A DNA stretch of 64,000 nucleotides from Tumidithrix helvetica. GTDB taxonomy: Bacteria; Cyanobacteriota; Cyanobacteriia; Pseudanabaenales; Pseudanabaenaceae. Where the stretch lies: NCBI RefSeq assembly GCF_965232925.1, contig NZ_CBDDRA010000001.1, positions 248,001 to 312,000 of the forward strand, in the 5' to 3' direction. Positions 58,237 to 64,000 of this stretch are shown piece after piece (position 1 is the first letter of the stretch; each line of letters begins with the position of its first letter). Under the pieces are notes generated by a model. It searched no databases and was not told the origin of the DNA. It saw only the letters and a list, made by a program, of their open reading frames with translations. The translations under genes and the position numbers were made by a program.

Positions 58237-60591
58237 CTAACCTTGCAAAATGGTTTGGTCGTCATCGTGGGGTAATCGAGATGCAAATAAGGAAGATTCA
58301 ATATTTTCTCGTATAGTCGGATCTATGTAGGGACAAGCATTGAGACAATCAGCCAAAAGTTTATTGGCATCATGGTACTGTCGCAGAAGAGCGAGCTGTG
58401 ACTCGCTAAATTCCCAGTCTTGTATGCCTTTACGATGCTGAATGATCACTTCCCGTAACTGTTTTGACCACTCTAAGCCTCTTGCTTGCCACCATTGAGC
58501 AAATTTTTCGCGATCGCGCCCCAGATCTGGAAGTTTTTGCCTCAGTTTAGCCAGAGCTTTACCAAGTTGCGGATCTAGAGCCGAAGCAAGTTGCAAAATC
58601 GGGTAACTGACAAAATAAAGCGCAAGATCGAGGTTTAGGGCAAGGGTAATTGCTTGATCGACATCTATGCCAGTGTCTGTATGCATTTCACCCTCCCTAT
58701 GCATTGCTCGCATCTGTGCGCGTTCTAAAGAACGGGAATGGGCAATATCAAGGGCGCGGGCGCGATCGAGCGTGCGGGTTTTCTCTAGATCGAGATCGAG
58801 ATAAAAGGCTTTGACGGCGACTAGTTTAAAGGGCGACTTGAGATAAAGCACTTGTTGGCTTACCCAAGCCAAAAATTGCTGAATTTTGGGCTCGTTGGCA
58901 ACCATGGATTCGGCATAGTTTTGAATTGCTCGGATCAGTTCTTCTGGTGCTATAGCCATACTGACTACGATCGCGATCGCATCATGCCAACGGCGATCGC
59001 CCAAGTGCCGCCACAAATATTTGAGTGCAGCAGGATTCTTACTAGTGGCTATTTTGTGGGCGACAAGCGAGGCTTGTAAAGCCCGATCGGAAAAAGAGAA
59101 GATGTCCTTTGCTGGTTCTACAATTAACCCATGCTGTATTTTGAAGATTTCTAGCCAATCACTGCTATCGATCGCCTGATTTAGATTGACTCTGATCTTA
59201 AAGGTTTGAATTTCTTGTTCTAACTGGGCGCGATCCCAAAAATATCCATGGCGGTCAAGCGCCGCGATCGCTAAATGTCCTAGCAGTGCCTTTTTCTCGC
59301 TTGTCTGGGGAGCGCCATCGGGAATATCGATTTTGGTCGCTTGCCAATCTTGCAGCAAAAGATCTAAAACTTCACGGTAGAAACCAAATTCATTCAATTG
59401 CCTCGATTGCTGAAACGCTAAACAGATTTGGGAAAGTACAAGAGGGCTACTCGCGAGCTCTTTAAGGAGCGGTTTTTGATCGATAAATTGCATAAGTTGG
59501 TCGAATTCATTTGAGGTTTGTTTTTTTCGATTCGTACTTGTGCTAGGGTTTCGATCGCCATTTACTTGAAACCATTTCGTTGCAAATCTGTAAACTTGCA
59601 AAACGTCAAAGTCGGCTAGTTCAAAAGTAGTAAATTGTTCGAGCAGATGGGTGTGATTAGAACTGCGAGAGGCGATCGCCCACTGATGTTGAGGAAAGCG
59701 ATCGGCAAGTTGACTAATTTTCCCTATGACACTGCGTCTCGCGAGATTGCTGACATCGTCTAATTCGTCACACAGCAGCAATAATTTGCCATGGCGCAGC
59801 AAATGTTCGCTTGATTGGTTATTTTCTACGCCATAGTTAGCCAATTGTTGGGCAATATACTGAGCTAGGCTGATTGGCGCTCCCGTAAAGTCTAAATTTG
59901 CAAATTCTCGGGCAAATTCTCGAAGTGATAGAAAAACTGGCACGCGATCGGGGCAAAAATCTCCAGCAATGCAAGCCAACGCCAAATATTTGAGTAAGAT
60001 GGTTTTGCCTGCGCCTAATCTGCCTAAGATTGTGAGTTTATGATGTTTTTGAGCGATTTCTAAGGCGGGAGTTGTGGGAACTTGCCGTCGCCAACTCTCA
60101 AAACTGCTAGAACTTTCATCCTTAAGCAGTTCATCGATACTCAGTCGTCTTTGACTGGGGATCTGGGCAAAGAATTTGGGAGCTGTGTAAATATCCCGAA
60201 GTTTCAGTGGTTCAGCCATTCCAAGTACGCGTAAGCGATCGCATTGCCTTTGAATCGATTCGCGGATGCTTTGTCGTACCTCTTGAACAATCTGCTCGGA
60301 GTTGAGCGTTGGAACGCTTTGAGGATCGCTTTGAAGATTTGCTGAAGGACTTACCGATGGGGATGGTTGGGGAGCATGATTGGGCGATCTCAAATTGACC
60401 CCCAATCTCTGACATACACTTAAAAAAGTATGCGAATCGACGGATTCGCCACGAAAAAACTTTTCTACCAATTCTGCCGAGAGTCCCATTTCCTCTGCTA
60501 GCTTGAGAGGTGTATAGCCTTTTTGCTTGAGTACTGTACTGGCGATGTTAAGAATTTCGGCAGGGGCACGCAGCGATCGCTCTATCGTCAT
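58237..60591 (-). CDS. HTH-NACHT ATPase (STAND family)
   Basis: A 784-residue signal-transduction ATPase, using the ATG at 60591 (MTIERSLRA). The N-terminus (about 8-68) is helix-turn-helix-like (TPLKLAEEMGLSAELVEKFF). A polar linker follows, then a NACHT NTPase with Walker A GRLGAGKT (190-197), Walker B LLLLCDELDD (270-279) and the sensor-type segment AIASRSS. The remaining 400 residues are helical and leucine-rich, with no clear repeats or known effector domain. NACHT proteins include bacterial anti-phage bNACHT systems, but many are regulators. It stands alone, so a defence role is inference. Confidence 0.88.
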   Translation of the reverse strand: MTIERSLRAPAEILNIASTVLKQKGYTPLKLAEEMGLSAELVEKFFRGESVDSHTFLSVCQRLGVNLRSPNHAPQPSPSVSPSANLQSDPQSVPTLNSEQIVQEVRQSIRESIQRQCDRLRVLGMAEPLKLRDIYTAPKFFAQIPSQRRLSIDELLKDESSSSFESWRRQVPTTPALEIAQKHHKLTILGRLGAGKTILLKYLALACIAGDFCPDRVPVFLSLREFAREFANLDFTGAPISLAQYIAQQLANYGVENNQSSEHLLRHGKLLLLCDELDDVSNLARRSVIGKISQLADRFPQHQWAIASRSSNHTHLLEQFTTFELADFDVLQVYRFATKWFQVNGDRNPSTSTNRKKQTSNEFDQLMQFIDQKPLLKELASSPLVLSQICLAFQQSRQLNEFGFYREVLDLLLQDWQATKIDIPDGAPQTSEKKALLGHLAIAALDRHGYFWDRAQLEQEIQTFKIRVNLNQAIDSSDWLEIFKIQHGLIVEPAKDIFSFSDRALQASLVAHKIATSKNPAALKYLWRHLGDRRWHDAIAIVVSMAIAPEELIRAIQNYAESMVANEPKIQQFLAWVSQQVLYLKSPFKLVAVKAFYLDLDLEKTRTLDRARALDIAHSRSLERAQMRAMHREGEMHTDTGIDVDQAITLALNLDLALYFVSYPILQLASALDPQLGKALAKLRQKLPDLGRDREKFAQWWQARGLEWSKQLREVIIQHRKGIQDWEFSESQLALLRQYHDANKLLADCLNACPYIDPTIRENIESSLFASRLPHDDDQTILQG

Positions 60592-60783
60592 AGTCAACTT
60601 TGCATAGGGTAAACAAGAAATGCGACCAATTCGACCTACTATCGCTATCCTAAATCATTTGAGATGTTCTTGTAGTGTCAATGGTTGGCTTCAACGGAGG
60701 AGTGAAAATTTTGGAAACTGCCAGATTCTCAAATCAATTGTGAATTAACGCCTGTAGACTGCCAAAATACATCATGCGCATAA

Positions 60784-61506
60784 GTGACCATAATTGAAAC
60801 AATGCTGAGTCTCGAACAGAAATTAACCCTAGCAGTTGATGTGGGTGGCAGTGGTATCAAAGCGATCGTCTTGGATGCAAATGGCGTGCCTAAAACCAGT
60901 CGGGTGCGACTAGAAACCCCTAAACCTGCCAAACCTGACGCAGTGATTGACGTAGTTGTTCAGCTAGCTGCAATGCAAGGCGAATTCGATCGCGTGTCCG
61001 TAGGCTTCCCTGGTGTCGTGCATGGGGGTGTGACGAAGGGCGCAATCAATCTCGATCCAGACTGGGACAATTTTGACTTAAAAACGGTTCTAACCGAAAA
61101 GCTGAGTAAACCCGTGCGCATTGCCAATGATGCCGACGTTCAGGGTTTAGGTGCGATCGCGGGCAAAGGGGTAGAACTCGTTGTGACCTTGGGAACGGGC
61201 TTTGGTTCGTCAATCTTTGTGGACGGTAAGTTATTACCCAATTTAGAAATGGGACAGCATCCATTTCGCGGTAGCGATACCTACGAACAACGACTGGGGC
61301 AGGCAGCCCTAGATAAAGTCGGTGAAAAAACTTGGAATCGTCGATTAGTCAAAGCGATCGCTTCTCTCTACCACCTGTTCAACTATGACTATCTCTATAT
61401 TGGTGGCGGTAATGCCAAAAAAATTACGATCCAGCTACCTGAGAATGTCAAAATTGTGTCGAATAAGCTGGGCTTGTTAGGTGGAATTGCGCTTTGGAAA
61501 GACTAG
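60784..61506 (+). CDS. ROK-family kinase, polyphosphate-glucokinase-like
   Basis: A 240-residue ROK/ASKHA sugar kinase. The phosphate-1 loop is LAVDVGGSGIKAIVLD, followed by the VSVGFPGVVHGG segment, a glucose-binding IANDADVQGLGA with the catalytic Asp, and the phosphate-2 motif VTLGTGFGSS. The short length and missing zinc CxCGxxGC motif fit polyphosphate glucokinase (PpgK), which phosphorylates glucose from polyphosphate or ATP. The GTG at 60784 and the ATG at 60802 are both possible starts. It converges on the NYN gene with a 5-base gap. Confidence 0.87.
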   Translation: MTIIETMLSLEQKLTLAVDVGGSGIKAIVLDANGVPKTSRVRLETPKPAKPDAVIDVVVQLAAMQGEFDRVSVGFPGVVHGGVTKGAINLDPDWDNFDLKTVLTEKLSKPVRIANDADVQGLGAIAGKGVELVVTLGTGFGSSIFVDGKLLPNLEMGQHPFRGSDTYEQRLGQAALDKVGEKTWNRRLVKAIASLYHLFNYDYLYIGGGNAKKITIQLPENVKIVSNKLGLLGGIALWKD

Positions 61507-61511
61507 CAGTT

Positions 61512-62057
61512 TCAATCTAAGCTTTCACGCAACTTTGCCAAACGTTCTTTTGTCTCGAGATCGATCCGATTTCCTAGTAGCTTTTTCGTATCTTGGGCTT
61601 GGGCTTTCTGGCGATGCTTCACTGATTTGAAGGTAATTTCTACTTCTTGCTGCAAAGCTAGCGCAGACATCCACTCAGCACCAAAGCCGATCGCAGTCAA
61701 TTGTTGGGCGCGATCTGAGGTCACCACAATGATGCGTTTGAGGTGGCGCATCGGATCGCGATAAAACTGCCCGCAGGCTTTCTCGATATAGGTATCGGCA
61801 GTCTGTTTATGCTCGGTATAGTGAAGCTTTAGATGTTTTGTCAGTTTCTCTGTTTTGCCCGCTGTGTCAAGGTTATAGGCATCAAATACCACCGTGGTTT
61901 TGTAACCATGATAAGCACTAAAGTTAATCATGGTTTCGATCAGTTCAGAGCGGGCTGACTCAAAGCCTACAGCATCGCGCATAGCTTGTAGTCGTTGCCA
62001 AACCCCGATGACGTTGTAGCCGTCAACCAACATGACGGGCGGGTAATGAGGAGGCAT
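61512..62057 (-). CDS. NYN-domain ribonuclease (YacP/Rae1 family)
   Basis: A 181-residue NYN/PIN-like protein. The start PVMLVDGYNVIGVW and the acidic sites in VVFDAYN, ADTYIEKAC and VVTSDRAQQ form the metal-binding active site. The family includes B. subtilis Rae1, a ribosome-associated RNase. The C-terminal tail is basic (KSVKHRQKAQ) and suits ribosome or RNA binding. Function here is inferred from the family. Confidence 0.9.
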   Translation of the reverse strand: MPPHYPPVMLVDGYNVIGVWQRLQAMRDAVGFESARSELIETMINFSAYHGYKTTVVFDAYNLDTAGKTEKLTKHLKLHYTEHKQTADTYIEKACGQFYRDPMRHLKRIIVVTSDRAQQLTAIGFGAEWMSALALQQEVEITFKSVKHRQKAQAQDTKKLLGNRIDLETKERLAKLRESLD

Positions 62058-62153
62058 AGAAACAAGCTGGAAGTGGCTGATCCCATTGTGACATCGATCG
62101 CGATGTCATGAGATAGCAACTCCTGATGCATCAATAGCCCTTATTCGCCGAAC

Positions 62154-63485
62154 TTAGGCAGACTCTGGTTTTGGTAACACCGAGGGGTGGGGAATAATCT
62201 CAGCCGTAGAGAGCTTTTCGACCATTTCGCGGGTAATCACACAGCGGCTGACATCTTTACGAGAGGGCACCTCATACATGACGTCTAGCATTAACTGCTC
62301 GACGATGCCTCTCAAAGCTCTGGCTCCTGTTTTGCGTCGATAGGCTTCCTTTGCGATCGCGACGATCGCATCGGCATGAAACTCTAGCTGGACGTTATCC
62401 ATGCGGAGCAATTTTTGATATTGCTTGACAAGCGCACTACGAGGTTCTGTAAGAATGGACGTTAACGCACCTTCATCTAGGGGATCGACGACAGCGGTTA
62501 CAGGAATGCGGCCGATAAATTCTGGAATCATGCCAAACCTGACAATATCTTCGGGCTGGACGTGTTTGAGAATATCTGCCGTGCGCTTTTCCTTAGGCAG
62601 GGTTTCTCCTTGCTGAATGAAGCCCATCGACTTCTTGCCAATGCGTTGTTCTACAGCTTTGTCTAGACCAACAAAAGCCCCACCACAGATAAACAGAATG
62701 TTTTTGGTGTCAATTTGAATGCAATCTTGATAGGGATGCTTGCGCCCTCCCTGCGGTGGCACATTGGCGATCGTACCTTCTAACATTTTGAGCAAGGCTT
62801 GTTGTACGCCCTCACCCGAAACATCGCGGGTTATGGAGGTGTTTTCACTTTTTCGCGCAATCTTGTCGATTTCGTCAATGTAGATAATGCCCCGTTGTGC
62901 TTCCTCTACATCCAAGTCTGCTACTTGCAGCAAGCGTAAAAGAATATTCTCGACATCTTCGCCGACATAACCAGCTTCCGTGAGTGTGGTGGCATCAGCG
63001 ACCGCAAAGGGAACATCTAGCATCTCAGCTAGGGTCTGGGCAAGCAGCGTTTTTCCACATCCAGTTGGCCCGATCAATAAAATATTCGACTTTTGCAGTT
63101 CAACACCATCTTCATTATTAGGCTTACCTGAAGATTGTAAAAAGCTGAGACGCTTATAGTGGTTATAGACTGCCACCGATAAAACCTTTTTGGCTTCATC
63201 TTGACCAATGACATTCTCATCTAAGTAGCGTTTGATGTCACGGGGCTTAGGAATTTGACTGAGATTGAGGGGCTTGGGTTTACGTTTTTCAGCGGGTGAT
63301 TCTTTGCTGCGTGGCGGGGCTTGGGGCGAGGTGCCATTAAATAGCTCCTCATCCAAAATCTCATTACAGAGGTCTACACACTCATCACAGATATACACAC
63401 CAGGTCCTGCAATGAGCTTGCGTACCTGCTCCTGTGATTTACCACAGAACGAACATTTGAGATGGGAGTCATATTTACTGGGCAT
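62154..63485 (-). CDS. clpX: ATP-dependent Clp protease ATP-binding subunit ClpX
   Basis: ClpX (443 aa), the hexameric unfoldase that feeds substrates to ClpP. The N-terminal zinc-binding domain (CSFCGKSQEQV, CDECVDLC), Walker A GPTGCGKT, Walker B IIYIDEIDKI and the pore loop GYVGEDVEN are all visible, plus the IGF-like loop (KSMGFIQQ) that docks on ClpP. It lies 20 bases after clpP in the same direction, in the usual clpP-clpX operon. Confidence 0.97.
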   Translation of the reverse strand: MPSKYDSHLKCSFCGKSQEQVRKLIAGPGVYICDECVDLCNEILDEELFNGTSPQAPPRSKESPAEKRKPKPLNLSQIPKPRDIKRYLDENVIGQDEAKKVLSVAVYNHYKRLSFLQSSGKPNNEDGVELQKSNILLIGPTGCGKTLLAQTLAEMLDVPFAVADATTLTEAGYVGEDVENILLRLLQVADLDVEEAQRGIIYIDEIDKIARKSENTSITRDVSGEGVQQALLKMLEGTIANVPPQGGRKHPYQDCIQIDTKNILFICGGAFVGLDKAVEQRIGKKSMGFIQQGETLPKEKRTADILKHVQPEDIVRFGMIPEFIGRIPVTAVVDPLDEGALTSILTEPRSALVKQYQKLLRMDNVQLEFHADAIVAIAKEAYRRKTGARALRGIVEQLMLDVMYEVPSRKDVSRCVITREMVEKLSTAEIIPHPSVLPKPESA

Positions 63486-63504
63486 AATAGCTATCTCACT
63501 ATGG

Positions 63505-64000
63505 CTATGCTAGGGATAGGGCTGGTTGGGGCACGGTCGGCTTACTTAAAACTTGGTCTATTAGACCATACTGTTGTGCTTCTAGGGGAGACATAAAGAA
63601 ATCTCGCTCTGTATCTTGCTCAATCCGCTCTAAGGGCTGACCTGTATGTTCTGCCATCAGGGCATTAAGCGTGCGTTTGTGGTACAGAATTTCTTTAGCT
63701 TGAATCTCAATGTCCACGGCTTGTCCTCTCGCTCCACCTAAGGGCTGGTGGATCATGATTCGAGCATTGGGTAGAGACATGCGCTTGCCCTTTGTACCAG
63801 CAGATAATAAAAATGCCCCCATACTAGCAGCAATACCCATACAGATCGTACTGACATCTGGTCTCACATGCTTGATGGTGTCATAGATTGCCATCCCTGC
63901 TGTTACCGATCCGCCAGGGGAGTTGATATAGAGGTAAATATCACGCTCGGCATCTTCGGCTTCTAAAAACAATAGCTGTGACATGATCACATTGGCAACG
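63505..64000 (-). CDS. clpP: ATP-dependent Clp protease proteolytic subunit, 5' end outside window
   Basis: ClpP serine protease, truncated by the window edge; the frame is open to the end, with ANVIMSQLLFLEAEDAERDI as the first visible part. Catalytic residues are Ser in IAASMGAFLLSAG, His in MIHQPLGGA and Asp in EQDTERDFF, all intact. It precedes clpX by 20 bases. Cyanobacteria usually have several clpP paralogues; linkage to clpX points to the ClpP2-type copy, but that is a guess. Confidence 0.95.
   Translation of the reverse strand, partial: VANVIMSQLLFLEAEDAERDIYLYINSPGGSVTAGMAIYDTIKHVRPDVSTICMGIAASMGAFLLSAGTKGKRMSLPNARIMIHQPLGGARGQAVDIEIQAKEILYHKRTLNALMAEHTGQPLERIEQDTERDFFMSPLEAQQYGLIDQVLSKPTVPQPALSLA

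Overview
The window reads as cyanobacterial chromosome. The palindrome GCGATCGC (HIP1) is scattered through most housekeeping genes and spacers, and a PAM68-type photosystem II assembly factor and XisH/XisI proteins are present. A Pseudanabaena-like filamentous cyanobacterium is my guess, from style only. No rRNA, tRNA, CRISPR array or transposase was found.

Layout. 1-3281: the 3' end of dihydroorotase, then a PcrA/UvrD helicase. 3442-21929: an accessory island of five paralogous genes, described below, interspersed with xisHI, a Uma2 nuclease gene, an orphan and two small genes whose products resemble secretion chaperones. 22024-28410: cell-wall amidase, pyruvate dehydrogenase E2, a Rieske lipoprotein, an ABC ATPase, an M48 protease and a pentapeptide protein. 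28661-35076: a MacAB-like export operon that includes a site-2 protease fused to TPRs. 35155-35896: a DUF433/DUF5615 toxin-antitoxin pair next to a relic of an ABC ATPase gene. 35904-50884: tilS, secreted proteins, rpsJ, a metallo-beta-lactamase-fold hydrolase, an M23 peptidase, a GGDEF/EAL protein, a CobA-HemD fusion, DAHP synthase and the rpsO-pam68 operon. 50936-64000: a CHAT-TPR protein, an FHA-LuxR regulator, YtxH/DUF948 envelope proteins, a DrrAB-type exporter, an HTH-NACHT ATPase, a ROK kinase, a NYN RNase, clpX and the 3' part of clpP.

The main system is the island. Four proteins carry the DUF4157 (eCIS_core) domain with HExxH, a hallmark of cargo of extracellular contractile injection systems. 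All five start with the same leader of about 85 residues. Their C-termini differ: two ADP-ribosyltransferase-like domains, a GESH/GNAH domain that may have the TIKI/EreA fold, a possible Ser-Asp-His hydrolase, and one unrecognised glycine-rich module. The fifth protein keeps the leader but lacks DUF4157, which suggests the leader is a separable loading tag. Genes 2, 3 and 4 share almost identical 150-bp upstream segments. A 66-bp acidic repeat varies from six copies to none among the five. Genes 4 and 5 are each followed by a small gene whose product resembles type III secretion chaperones (YbjN and CesT-like). No sheath, tube, spike or baseplate gene is in the window, so the injection machine, if present, must be encoded elsewhere. 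I read this as a modular, duplicating effector cassette. The effector role, the tag role and the chaperone pairing are inference.
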